Positions 20,867 through 31,034 of a stretch of DNA of 64,000 nt are shown in pieces. This DNA comes from Terebella lapidaria (taxonomy: Eukaryota; Annelida; Polychaeta; Terebellida; Terebellidae). The notes beneath the pieces were generated by a model. That model ran no database searches. It saw only the letters and a list, made by a program, of their open reading frames with translations, and was not told the DNA's origin. Position numbers and translations under genes: made by a program. The stretch spans positions 12,747,667 to 12,811,666 of the forward strand of contig OX424568.1 of the NCBI GenBank assembly GCA_949152475.1, given 5' to 3'. Numbering within the stretch: position 1 is the first letter of the stretch; every line of letters begins with the position of its first letter.

Positions 20867-23380
20867 ATGGCGATGGCTCCGCCGCTCGACCCTACGGATG
20901 ACGAGGTAACGTTCAATCCGAACCCGGCCTTCCGACCTTCCGGCCCCCGCTCAGTTGCCATGAGCGACACAGTCCCGTTGTCACAGGAGCGACAACCGAC
21001 CGGCCTGTTCGACTCTTTCGGTGACCAATCGTCCCTGACTTCGTCCTCACCACCTGAAGACCGCATCGGAGCGTACCTCGACGAAGACCCGCTCGCGCCC
21101 TTACACACAGTGAGTGACATTATAAGTGCACACGCTAGGGCGTACTCGGCCACGCCGGCCGGAACGACCCAGAAATTACGAAGTAACTTTACCGGCAGAG
21201 ACTATACACGCTCACGTCAAAGAGCGAGTGTATGTGATCGTATCGTACATTCTACAATGAACATTCGGCCTGTAACCATGGATACATCAATGGTTACACA
21301 CCCGCCAAGCGATCCTCGGATACGGCAGTGGGTCTGTGACAATGATAATGTTACGGAACTGGTACCGCCGAGTGCTTATTCGGCAACCCGACCCCGGGCG
21401 CCATCAATGACGCCAATGCAGTACGACCCAGTACCAGCGGTGTACTCTCGTCTACCGACCGAGCCGACCGTGGTAGAGTACATTCGACCCAGCCAGGAGA
21501 GAGCGACTTCAGGGAGCATTCCAGTGACGACTACTGTCCAGATCGCGACATCTCCAAGTCCGCAACGACCCAGCGACGCGACAACAGAATATCGCGCCTC
21601 CACACGACCAGCGCGACCTCGGCAACCACCATCTACGTCAAGTCGCCGACCCTGCGACCCCGACACGCCGACTACCGGAGAACAACCGCGCTTCGATCCG
21701 TCACAAGATCAAGTTGTGTCTGCTTCGGCAGAAAGTGTTGTGCCAATGATCGGACCTCCGGTCTCACAATCAGTCGGAAACACCAACGGATATGGTGTAC
21801 CGCCAGTCGGATACCCTGGCGCAACAAGCGGTGTTCCAAATGGAGTAGCTGTCGGATACTATTCACCGCATGTCGGCTACGCGAACCCACCGCCTGGATA
21901 TGGTGGCATTCCCAGCGTGATACCGGCTGACACCGGCTATCATGGTGCACAACCCGGATTAGTGTACCATGGTGTATGCCCAGATGGATCGGTATACCGA
22001 TATCCACCACCGGCTGTATTCCCACCCTCAGTCGGGATACCATGGGTGACGCCTCCATACAGTCAACCGGCCCCTGCTGCACAAGCACCACACGACCCCA
22101 GTCACACGACGGCACCACCCGCCGCATCGCTCGCCGTCTACGCGACGACAGCACCAACCGCCCCCGCTAACGCGACCCCGATCGACCCAGATACGACGGC
22201 TCCGGCGACTTCGGCTGTTCCGACTCCGACGGCCACTGCAGCGACTACACCAGTTGCGGTGAGTGTTGACACGCCCACGCCACAGAGACTCACGTCTGAG
22301 CCCCAAACGTTGGCTACGGCTAAAATGGCTCAATGGCGTGCGACCTTCAAGGAGGGCAATCTCACTCAATACGTTCGGAGTTTCGAACAATTCACTGCGG
22401 CTTTTACTTACTCCGACCTCAACAAGACGACGATCTTCCGGAGCACGCTACGCGGCCGCGCTGAAGCGCTAGCTCTAAATATCCCGGTCGCGACTCCCTG
22501 GGGAGAGTTCCGTCGCCAACTCCTAGAGGGCTGGGAACCCGAGCCCCGTCGACAGTCCAAACGGGACGATTTCCCGTTCCTCAAGCGGGAACGAAAAGAG
22601 GACGCGGAACACTACATGGAGCGACTCCAAGCCCTGGCGGAACAAGTGTTCGATGACGTTACGCCAACGTCGCGGCAACGAACTGTAATTGCACAATTCG
22701 TGAACGGCCAACCCGACCCCATTGCCGATAAACTGTGTGCCCTCACTTTTAACAGTTACAGTGAGGCACTGACGGCCGTTCTCAAGGTAGAGAGTCGTCA
22801 GCAGAGGACAGCCAGAGATCGACATCGAGGCACACGACGTGCCAACATTTCCGCAAGCGGATACGCGGAAGACGACCCTGTCAATGAAGAACTGTCCTGT
22901 GCCATGGGACAAGTCACTCAGGGGGAAACACTAACCCCAGAGCAAATTGCGGCCTACTACGACCCCGCGGACAGTGACACTACCGGCCTACAAGGTTGCG
23001 ACGAACATTCAGTGCCGGCCAGCTCACGCGAGTGGGTGGCTGAAGCTTTCCAGTGCGTCCTTAGTGACGAGAATGGACTATGTGACGAAACGGCTATCTT
23101 TTCTGTCCTGCGAACAACGGCCCCGATGAAAGGTGATCGACCCCCGCAACCCGGACGACCCATGGTTTGCTTCTTTTGCAAGAAGCCCGGCCATCGCTGG
23201 ATGCGGTGCTTTCGGCTTAAGGATGTGCTAGTGCGCAACGGCATGAAACCGCTAGCATTTCGGCCTAATGGTCCCGGTACTGACAGAAGGACAGCTCAAG
23301 TGTTGTCAGTACCTAACCAAACCGGTAACCAAACTAAACCGGCCCCACCAACACCTCCGACCCCGTCGTCAAACCAGTAG
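20867..23380 (+). CDS. gag: Gag polyprotein of the Gypsy element
   Basis: 837 residues, longer than many Gypsy Gag proteins. Residues 1-480 are low-complexity, rich in Pro, Thr and Ser, with a Gly-Tyr-Pro-rich stretch at about 300-400. A capsid-like Retrotrans_gag region lies at about 485-650. A CCHC zinc knuckle at 768-781 (CFFCKKPGHRWMRC) matches C-x2-C-x4-H-x4-C and would bind the element's RNA. The frame starts at the first ATG after the primer-binding site and ends with TAG at 23378-23380. Pol lies in the -1 frame and its open frame overlaps the gag end by 43 nt. Gag would form the cytoplasmic particle that packages the RNA. Confidence 0.9.
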   Translation: MAMAPPLDPTDDEVTFNPNPAFRPSGPRSVAMSDTVPLSQERQPTGLFDSFGDQSSLTSSSPPEDRIGAYLDEDPLAPLHTVSDIISAHARAYSATPAGTTQKLRSNFTGRDYTRSRQRASVCDRIVHSTMNIRPVTMDTSMVTHPPSDPRIRQWVCDNDNVTELVPPSAYSATRPRAPSMTPMQYDPVPAVYSRLPTEPTVVEYIRPSQERATSGSIPVTTTVQIATSPSPQRPSDATTEYRASTRPARPRQPPSTSSRRPCDPDTPTTGEQPRFDPSQDQVVSASAESVVPMIGPPVSQSVGNTNGYGVPPVGYPGATSGVPNGVAVGYYSPHVGYANPPPGYGGIPSVIPADTGYHGAQPGLVYHGVCPDGSVYRYPPPAVFPPSVGIPWVTPPYSQPAPAAQAPHDPSHTTAPPAASLAVYATTAPTAPANATPIDPDTTAPATSAVPTPTATAATTPVAVSVDTPTPQRLTSEPQTLATAKMAQWRATFKEGNLTQYVRSFEQFTAAFTYSDLNKTTIFRSTLRGRAEALALNIPVATPWGEFRRQLLEGWEPEPRRQSKRDDFPFLKRERKEDAEHYMERLQALAEQVFDDVTPTSRQRTVIAQFVNGQPDPIADKLCALTFNSYSEALTAVLKVESRQQRTARDRHRGTRRANISASGYAEDDPVNEELSCAMGQVTQGETLTPEQIAAYYDPADSDTTGLQGCDEHSVPASSREWVAEAFQCVLSDENGLCDETAIFSVLRTTAPMKGDRPPQPGRPMVCFFCKKPGHRWMRCFRLKDVLVRNGMKPLAFRPNGPGTDRRTAQVLSVPNQTGNQTKPAPPTPPTPSSNQ

Positions 23381-26300
23381 GGGAAGGTGCTGAGGAGCAA
23401 GGACCTTCCAGACAACAGGACAACGTTCCCCGCTCCACATCTGCGGTTGTCACGACTACTGTACCGGTAACGACACCAATAACGACCCCGCAGCCGGCCC
23501 AGCCCACACCTCAGCTCCCTGAAGGGGTGTGTACAAAATGTCAAGCTCCGACCCCGAAATCGGCCTCTTTTCATGAAGGGGTGTCCGCACCGCGGCCACA
23601 ACGGCCACCACGTGGAAACCGTCGTCCTGAAGGGGTGTCACCCCCGACCGCCAACGGCACCGGAACGGACAGCATGTCCGAGATTGAGTGGATCTCCGAC
23701 GACGGAGGATTCTACGCTTTTCCGAGTGGACCGGAATCCAAACTGCCGCCTCTTCACACACTCTTCCGGCCACCGCTAGACGACCCCGAAATTCCGGCTG
23801 TCATCAACAACTCCAGCGCCACCAATCACAAATGCTGGAAGTTGCCGGTACACGTCGGAAACAAGACGATAAAGGCTGTACTCGACTCCGGAGCGCAGAT
23901 CTCCCTGCTCCGACGCGATCAGCTACGTCACGTCCCCGCTGACCAGCGACATTTGCGGTCTACTTCAGCTATTATTCGTGACGTCACCGGACAGTCAAGC
24001 CCGATCGATGGACTGATCGACCTCTCAATACAGGTCGGAACTAACCATATGGTCGTAACCTTTTGTGTGGCTGACATACATGACGACATGATTCTCGGCA
24101 TGAACTTTTTTCGGCAAGCTCACGCTGTAGTGAATTACGGTGAAGGGACGATACAGGTACACAAAGAAATCCTGTTCGCACATAAAGACATTGAGGCCAA
24201 TGTTGTCAGAATGGCCGTGCGACGAGCTGTCACCGTCCCCGCACGCAGCGAAGCAATAGTGGAGCTGGTCCCGACTTCCCGAGTTCGAGTTCGACAACAC
24301 CCGAGGATAGTCCAGCCACTTACGACCTTTCCCGAGGAAACCGACCTCATCATGGGGAGAACACTTACGACCCTGAATCGGCAGTGCGTAAAGGTGTCGG
24401 TAGTCAATCCAGCAGATACCGGCATTACGCTCACCCGTTCCGACCCTGTCGCCATAGCAAGCCCTGTCGAAAGTGTCGTCGGAGCTCTGCCACGACCCGG
24501 AGAGGAGCCCGACCCGGCCACGGTAGACGCCAGTCACTACCGCGACCTACCGCCACATCTACAAGAAATGGTGGATCGCGCCGGACTAGCGCCGGAACAG
24601 CATCGGCGTTGCGCCAACCTGGTTCACCAATACCAGGACACATTTATGCACCCAGACGGCCAACTGGGACGGACCCAAGTCGTCCAGCATAGGATCGACA
24701 CCGGCAACTCGGCCCCAATTCGACAACGACAGCGACGCGTCCCTCAGGCGCAGCAAAGCATCATCGACGAGGAGATCGACAAGATGCTCCGCTTGGGGTG
24801 TATTGAGCCATCAGATTCGCCCTGGAGCGCACAGGTAGTGCTCGTGCGGAAGAAGAACGGACAAGTACGCTTCTGTGTCGACTATCGGCTCCTGAATGAT
24901 GTCACCCGCAAGGACTCGTATCCCTTGCCCAACATTCAGGACACTCATGACGCCCTGGCAGGCGCCAACTACTTCTCGGCCCTAGACCTGGCCTCCGGCT
25001 ACTGGCAGGTCGAAGTCGACCCCAGCGATAGACCCAAGACTGCCTTCGCCACAAGGAAGGGACTCTATCAGTTTAAGGTCATGCCATTCGGCCTTAGCAA
25101 CGCCCCGGCAACCTTCGAACGGCTTATGGAGACCATACTCCGTGGTTACTTGTGGACCCGGTGTATGTGCTATCTCGACGACGTGATAGCTTACGGCAGA
25201 ACATTCGACCAGGCACTCGCAAACCTGGAAGCGGTCCTGGATCGAATCAGATCGGCAGGCCTGAAACTTCAGCCCAAGAAGTGTGAGTTATTCCAACGGG
25301 AAATCTTGTACTTAGGGTTCATAGTGAGCGGCCAAGGAATCCGAGTCGACCCCAACAAAGTTAAAGCCATCAGAGAATGGCCGACCCCGTGCGAGATCAC
25401 CGACGTCAGGGCTTTCCTTGGTTTCGCCAACTACCACAGGCGATTCATCAAGGACTACGCTGAGATCGCTGAACCTCTCGTAGCGCTTACCCGAGGTGAA
25501 TGCCACTTCACTTGGGGACCGGCCCAGCGACGAGCTTTCCAGCGACTCCGCGACGCCCTCATCAAGGCGCCCAAGCTCGCTCATCCGACCCAGGATCCGG
25601 AGGACTACTTCATCCTCGACACGGACGCAAGCGGCTTTGCTGTGGGAGGTGCCCTCTCACAAAGGGTTAACGGGAAGGAGATCCCCATCGGGTTCGCCAG
25701 TAAAACCCTTTCCCGGACCCAGCGGAATTATTGCACCACCTATCGGGAACTACTGGCAGTAGTTGAGATGGTGCAACACTATCGGCACTACCTCTGGGGT
25801 AGGAAATTCCTCCTCCGGACCGACCATAGCTCGCTGAGGTGGCTGAAAAATTACAGCGACGCCGACGGCATGCTCGCTAGGTGGCTCGCCAAGCTACAGC
25901 AGTATGACTTTCGGATAGAGCATCGACCCGGTAAACTACACGGTAACGCCGACGGCCTGTCACGGTGCCACAGTTGTAAACACCAAGACTGTCCCGGACG
26001 ACTCGTCACACCTCCGACCGACCCAGAAACAAGTTCCGGAGAACTTCCAGTTCGTCGGATAACTGTTGTTCCGACCCAGACAAGGGCAGACCTCCTGGAC
26101 AGTGATTCGATAACATCACCGGTCTTGCCCCAGCTAGTTTCGGCACGCCAAGTTGTTCGAGTCCGTGCTTTGGACGCCACACTTGATGGACAAAAGTGGC
26201 TTTCGGAGTATTCGACCCAGGACATTGTCGCGGCACAGCAAGCCGACCTCAGCGTCGGAAAAGTGCGGCAATGGATGTTAGCCGGCACCAAGCCCGACTC

Positions 26301-27912
26301 TAGAGAAGTCGCCCGCCAAGGAGAGGAGGTAAAGACACTTGTTTCCCGCTGGAACCTCCTGGCGCTACAAGACGGAGTGCTGGTTCGACATATAAAACCC
26401 GACCCCGCCGGCCGGCCTGTGATGCAAACCGTGCTCCCCGTAGCACTCAGGACACAATTTCTGCACCAACTACACGACCTAAAGATTGTCGGACATCTCG
26501 GCATACAGCGTACCATCGAGAGAGTCAGGCGCCGATTCTACTGGCCCGGCTTGGCGTTGGACGTCGCCCGCTGGTGTGCCCGCTGCCCGCAATGTGTGAC
26601 CCGCAAGGGTAAACCGGCCCCAAAAAGATCGCCCCTGACACAGCTACCGACAGGAGCGCCGTTCGACAGAATAGCGATGGACATCCTCGACACCCACAAG
26701 ATCACAAGAAGAGGCCATCGGTATGTACTAGTCGTGTCGGACTACTTTACGAAGTACACTGACGCTTTTCCGCTACGGCGACATACGGCCAAAAATGTTG
26801 CCGACACCCTGGTGAATCGGTGGATAGTCTACCACGGTGTCCCCAAGGCGATCCATAGCGATCAAGGTACTGAGTTTGAGTCGTCCCTGTTCCGGCATGT
26901 TGTGCGTCTACTGGGCGCTAAGAAGATTCGTACGACCCCATACCGACCCCAGAGCGACGGCCAAGTTGAGCGATTCAACAGGACATTGCTCAACATGCTG
27001 AGTGCGTTCGTCAGCGATCGTGCAAACGATTGGGACTTGCACCTGCCATATGTGTTAATGGCCTATCGAACCTCAGTACACTCGTCCACGGGATGCACCC
27101 CGCATCTGATGGTGTATGGACATGAGTGTAACTTGCCAGTCGACCTCATGTTTCCGACCTACGACCCTGAGCCTCTACCTCCGTGTGGTCCGGAGTATGT
27201 GGAGTATTTGCGGCAAGCCATCAGGACGGCCCACGGTTTCGCCCAAGACCATCTCGAAAAAGCGGCAATTCGGCAAAAGATGGGTTACGACGCCCACGCA
27301 AAACCACGACCCCAGTTTCAACCAGGCGAACTGGTCCGGTATTATTATCTGCCACTCACGCAGAATAATAAGTTCGCTCGGCCCTGGACTGGTCCCTGGA
27401 GGATCATCGACTGTGTAACCGAGGTTGATTACCGAATCGCCCTGGTTTCCAACCCTCGGAACACTCGTGTTGTTCATCTGGATGTGCTCAAGCCATACGA
27501 AGGTGACAACCAAGCGGCCCACATCTACTCCGACCCTGTACGACCCACGTCGTCGTCAAGCAAGTCCGACCCAGAACAGTCACCCGACCCCATGGGACTT
27601 CTCAAGGAGTTCTATTACCCTTGGGAGGTAACAGTCCAAGATCGGCATACCGATTCAGACCAAACAGCTGAGTCTGATTCGCCCACGACCCAGAATCGCC
27701 AACCGCGATCTCCGACCTCATCCGGCTCAAGTCGACATCGGCAACGGAAAAGATCACGTAGATCAAGTTCCGACACTCCAAAACCGGCACGCAAGACACG
27801 CAGGCAAAAGCCTGTGGTATCTTCCGACCCTGAGACAAGCGAGGCTACGCCCCCGCCTGCACGACCAAGTCGACCCAAACGCAACGCATGCAGACCGGCC
27901 CGATATAGATAA
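23338..27912 (+). CDS. pol: Pol polyprotein (PR-RT-RNaseH-IN)
   Basis: The frame opens after a stop at 23335-23337 and overlaps the end of gag. It has no suitable ATG near its start, so -1 frameshifting from gag is inferred. Numbering from the codon at 23527: protease DSGA at 120-123; RT with FCVDYR and YLDD at 549-552; RNase H with DTDAS at about 698; integrase with an HHCC zinc region, then D1052, D1112 and E1148 (spacing DD35E); then a GPY/F-like WTGPWRI module. The tail is basic and Ser-rich, possibly a nuclear signal, with no chromodomain. All catalytic residues looked for are present. The leader holds three copies of GAAGGGGTGT at 54-nt spacing. Confidence 0.92.
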   Translation, partial: TGPTNTSDPVVKPVGEGAEEQGPSRQQDNVPRSTSAVVTTTVPVTTPITTPQPAQPTPQLPEGVCTKCQAPTPKSASFHEGVSAPRPQRPPRGNRRPEGVSPPTANGTGTDSMSEIEWISDDGGFYAFPSGPESKLPPLHTLFRPPLDDPEIPAVINNSSATNHKCWKLPVHVGNKTIKAVLDSGAQISLLRRDQLRHVPADQRHLRSTSAIIRDVTGQSSPIDGLIDLSIQVGTNHMVVTFCVADIHDDMILGMNFFRQAHAVVNYGEGTIQVHKEILFAHKDIEANVVRMAVRRAVTVPARSEAIVELVPTSRVRVRQHPRIVQPLTTFPEETDLIMGRTLTTLNRQCVKVSVVNPADTGITLTRSDPVAIASPVESVVGALPRPGEEPDPATVDASHYRDLPPHLQEMVDRAGLAPEQHRRCANLVHQYQDTFMHPDGQLGRTQVVQHRIDTGNSAPIRQRQRRVPQAQQSIIDEEIDKMLRLGCIEPSDSPWSAQVVLVRKKNGQVRFCVDYRLLNDVTRKDSYPLPNIQDTHDALAGANYFSALDLASGYWQVEVDPSDRPKTAFATRKGLYQFKVMPFGLSNAPATFERLMETILRGYLWTRCMCYLDDVIAYGRTFDQALANLEAVLDRIRSAGLKLQPKKCELFQREILYLGFIVSGQGIRVDPNKVKAIREWPTPCEITDVRAFLGFANYHRRFIKDYAEIAEPLVALTRGECHFTWGPAQRRAFQRLRDALIKAPKLAHPTQDPEDYFILDTDASGFAVGGALSQRVNGKEIPIGFASKTLSRTQRNYCTTYRELLAVVEMVQHYRHYLWGRKFLLRTDHSSLRWLKNYSDADGMLARWLAKLQQYDFRIEHRPGKLHGNADGLSRCHSCKHQDCPGRLVTPPTDPETSSGELPVRRITVVPTQTRADLLDSDSITSPVLPQLVSARQVVRVRALDATLDGQKWLSEYSTQDIVAAQQADLSVGKVRQWMLAGTKPDSREVARQGEEVKTLVSRWNLLALQDGVLVRHIKPDPAGRPVMQTVLPVALRTQFLHQLHDLKIVGHLGIQRTIERVRRRFYWPGLALDVARWCARCPQCVTRKGKPAPKRSPLTQLPTGAPFDRIAMDILDTHKITRRGHRYVLVVSDYFTKYTDAFPLRRHTAKNVADTLVNRWIVYHGVPKAIHSDQGTEFESSLFRHVVRLLGAKKIRTTPYRPQSDGQVERFNRTLLNMLSAFVSDRANDWDLHLPYVLMAYRTSVHSSTGCTPHLMVYGHECNLPVDLMFPTYDPEPLPPCGPEYVEYLRQAIRTAHGFAQDHLEKAAIRQKMGYDAHAKPRPQFQPGELVRYYYLPLTQNNKFARPWTGPWRIIDCVTEVDYRIALVSNPRNTRVVHLDVLKPYEGDNQAAHIYSDPVRPTSSSSKSDPEQSPDPMGLLKEFYYPWEVTVQDRHTDSDQTAESDSPTTQNRQPRSPTSSGSSRHRQRKRSRRSSSDTPKPARKTRRQKPVVSSDPETSEATPPPARPSRPKRNACRPARYR
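23521..23638 (+). repeat. 54-nt repeats with PPT-identical decamer
   Basis: GAAGGGGTGT occurs at 23521-23530, 23575-23584 and 23629-23638, exactly 54 nt apart, encoding repeated Glu-Gly-Val. The same decamer spans the polypurine tract at 29597-29606. Sequence between the repeats has diverged. Confidence 0.8.
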
Positions 27913-29596
27913 CCCCGGCCTGGTTATCTGATTGATACCATTGATGATGAATTATGCATGTCCAATGGACTATGATATCATGTCATTCACAATAATAATA
28001 TATTATATTACAATAACAATATATGCATTTAATATGTAAAAGATGTCAGTGAGGCAATTTCGATATATATATACACTTGATATGATTTCATAATTATGAT
28101 GCTGGTGAATAATTGGTTTCGTCCCCGTATAGCATGTACCATTGTTCCGCGTGTGTTACGCACTAACTAAAATATCATGCAAATTTTCTATCCATGTGTC
28201 AGCCGAAGAGGATAATAACCAGTCACACCGTGAGTAAGGCCACTTAGTTGTCGAAGAGGTGATAGTGTGATTCGTTCTGGAGTATGCATCGACAGAGCCT
28301 CTACTCACTCCATGTAATATTCGGAGGAACGGCCCAGTGGTACGTGAACCAGTCACTACATAGCTATCATGCCAAGATGCGGCCTGTCATCAAATTCATC
28401 ACCCAAAATATTCGAAGCGCCGCGGTGTGACCGACCCAGTTCATTGCAATTTCGACCCCTACAATATTTGCGGCCCCGTCGTCTTGTGAACTGGCTGAAA
28501 ATGAACGGAACGATGTCCGCCCCTGTGAGTGATTGATATTAATATCTCAGCCTTTAATCACTGTGTGTCGTCTGCTAAACCGCAATTCGACCCCGCTAGT
28601 CTACTGTGCGCTAACTCTGAAAGAAAAGGAACGATAAACTGTGCAGGTCACAAGGGTCGCACGAGCGCAGGTAGACCCTGTAGCTGTTCACAGCACCTCC
28701 ATGAACTCCCCTTAATAATTTCAATAGTGAGTCGTCGGGCAAAAAGAGCCCAGTAATTCGAACAGTCGATAAGTACATTTAGGATATGTTTTGGAACGTG
28801 TAATCCAGGGGACGGCAGATGAACATTCCGAAAACTGGGCAGTGTGTGGACCCCCCTGCTGTCGTAACGGACCGGCCTGGTAGGTCGGAGAAGGATCGTA
28901 CCCGCGTTTCCCTGACGACGGCCCCGCCTCGCGGCACACACCCGGAGCAACAACATGCTGCATGAGGATCGGATCCGAACAAGTATAAGGCCATACTTCA
29001 CAAAACATGGCAGAATTCGACCTTGAACAAACCCGAACTATTTCTACAATCGACCCAGTGAACTTGTCGGCCTCACATCACAGCGGCCCCGCCATCTCCC
29101 GCCAGCAAACGTGGTCCGGAGTAGTAACGAACTTCGGCCTTGAACTGCCGGCCCTGTTGTGTCGGCCCCACAGGATAGTGACTTAGAAATCCTGGTCACG
29201 CTGATCTGCTCGACCCTGAACTGTCGGCCCAGCATCATGTCGGCCCTATAGTGACATGGGAGAAGTAATCCTGGTCACTGTAATCACCTTGGTCACGTAA
29301 TTTGTCCATTCTACTAGAGAATGTCGAGGAGTTTTGTTTAATCATATCATGTCATCTCATACTCGCTGTTGTGCATGTATTTGTAAATGTATCATCGTAG
29401 TGACTGCTGACGGACTGACTGCTGACGTTTATTTTGACGGTTAGGAATTTTTATTGTATGAAGTGTTTTCACATTGTCGCGCGGCGAGTGTGTGTGAGTG
29501 TTGGGGTTTGACCTTTTAGGACTTCCTTAGCTTTTCATGTTTAGTTTTTGTGACGGTAGGGTCCGGGAAGGGTAATCTCCGAGGGCGTAGATTAAT
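27913..29596 (+). other. Long 3' non-coding region of the Gypsy element
   Basis: About 1.7 kb between pol and the polypurine tract. There is no long + strand frame and no envelope-like domain. From about 28390 to 29240 the words TCGACCC and TCGGCCC recur, as they do through the coding part and LTRs. Minus-strand frames at 28648-29008 overlap one another and show no recognisable domain. Confidence 0.6.
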
Positions 29597-29606
29597 GAAG
29601 GGGTGT
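29597..29606 (+). other. Polypurine tract region
   Basis: GAAGGGGTGT ends two bases before the 3' LTR (29609). It is the likely plus-strand primer site, with GAAGGGG as the purine run. Confidence 0.65.
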
Positions 29607-29608
29607 AA

Positions 29609-30398
29609 TGTAGCATTTTTAGTGACAGTAAACGCCCGTCCCCTCCCGCACACATCTCCATGACAACTCGCCCACGCATATTCTACACACCACGCTAAAT
29701 ATAACCACTACACGATCACTGCCTGGACAAAACATACAAAACCACGAATAACCACGCGGCCCCCAAACAAGGCAAACACAGGTCAAACAGCTCACACCCT
29801 CGGCCCCGTCCAATCAAATAATTCGACCCCAGTACACCGGCCTTGACCTTCACATGCACATACTCATTTACATAGACATCACATGCACAGCATTCAGACC
29901 CAAACATGTCTCGCCACATACCGGGGAAACCCACTTTCCCGGTGAGATCAGCACACATCAGCACATACATAGCCAATGACACAACTCCGCTCACACTTGG
30001 CGGGAAAATACATCTACTCTGTCCCACGGCCCTGCAAAATCTGCGCAGTAGAGAAGAGGCAGCCCAAGTGAACGGACGTATTCTTGCAATGGCTGCAATA
30101 GTGTTATAAAGGAGATATATAAAGACAATACAGAAGTGGATATATTTGTGAACTGTATAAACTGGAATATAAACTGTGAGACATATAAGAAGGACTATAA
30201 TATAGCATATATAAGGATTTAATTCGACCGGGAATATCACTGGACTTTAGGAGTGATTGTCGGCCCTGATTGTGTGTGATTGAACATTGGATATTTATCA
30301 TCACAATAAACAGTTGAAATATAACTGCCGGCTTGCTATTAGCACAACGACCCCGGAATAAGTCGGCTTGATATCGGCCGTGAACGATATTCTTCACA
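29609..30398 (+). repeat. 3' LTR of the Gypsy element
   Basis: 790 bp. It differs from the 5' LTR at about three positions (near 30112, 30189 and 30217). TATAAA is at 30105-30110 and AATAAA at 30305-30310. Confidence 0.92.
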
Positions 30399-30819
30399 CA
30401 TGCAAGTTAATCCCACCATTGGGTACCTATGGGACATTCCAAATAATACCCAAAGGGTCAAACGAAGATGCACGTGAAAGTATCCATAAGCTATAATATA
30501 AATTTATGATAAATGATATACAGGTGCTCATGTTATACGAAGAAGTATCATCATTTTGTTTGCTGGTAAGAGATTTTAACAATCCCATCAGGTCTATACA
30601 ATTTCAATGATCTGCCCTTTGCGCTACATGAACATTAGTATGGAGGCCACATCGCTAAATTCACGGAATGCTCCCAACACTTGAACATCAGTCCATACTT
30701 GGAAATCAGTATGGTGGTCCACTTTGCTGAAATCATGACACACTCACAATAGATGAAAGTATTGTTGCTTCATTAACTTAGACTACCTACACAATCTAAA
30801 TGTCACCATAACGTTTTAA

Positions 30820-30930
30820 CGCACTTGCAATCCCACTCCGACATGTGTTCGGTTTTTCATCCCGTGTTCTGCATTACCAACATGATACCGTCTGCCTATA
30901 TATACCCAGCGCCTTGACAGAGTCAGCACA
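30820..30930 (+). promoter_or_regulatory. Core promoter of P3
   Basis: TATATATA at 30897-30904, in sequence nearly identical to the P2 promoter, including CACTTG in place of CACGTG. The Gypsy 3' LTR ends only about 500 bp upstream and could influence it. Confidence 0.5.
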
Positions 30931-31034
30931 TGACCATTGCAACATTGGGGACGAACTATCCAGCGAGGAGAAATCCAAACATTGGGATCAAAAGCTACTA
31001 CTCTTCATATATCTTCACCTGCATCCATATCAAA

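Larger units (their letters stand above)
20013..30398 (+). mobile_element. Near-complete Gypsy-type LTR retrotransposon
   Basis: A 10,386-bp element: 5' LTR 20013-20802, primer-binding site, gag, pol (protease-RT-RNase H-integrase), about 1.7 kb of 3' non-coding DNA, polypurine tract and 3' LTR 29609-30398. CATG flanks both ends (20009-20012 and 30399-30402) as a 4-bp target duplication, or 5 bp if the final LTR A is counted. The empty site occurs in sister units at 10291-10295, 48018-48022 and 54860-54864. About three LTR differences in 790 bp indicate a young insertion. Integrase follows RNase H, the Gypsy order. No envelope gene was found. Both main frames are open, so it may be autonomous if the gag-pol shift works. 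Confidence 0.93.

Noticed and set aside
28648..29008. Minus-strand frames in the Gypsy 3' region, considered as an envelope or accessory gene
   Set aside because: Several overlapping frames, no signal peptide or transmembrane pattern, and no recognised domain.
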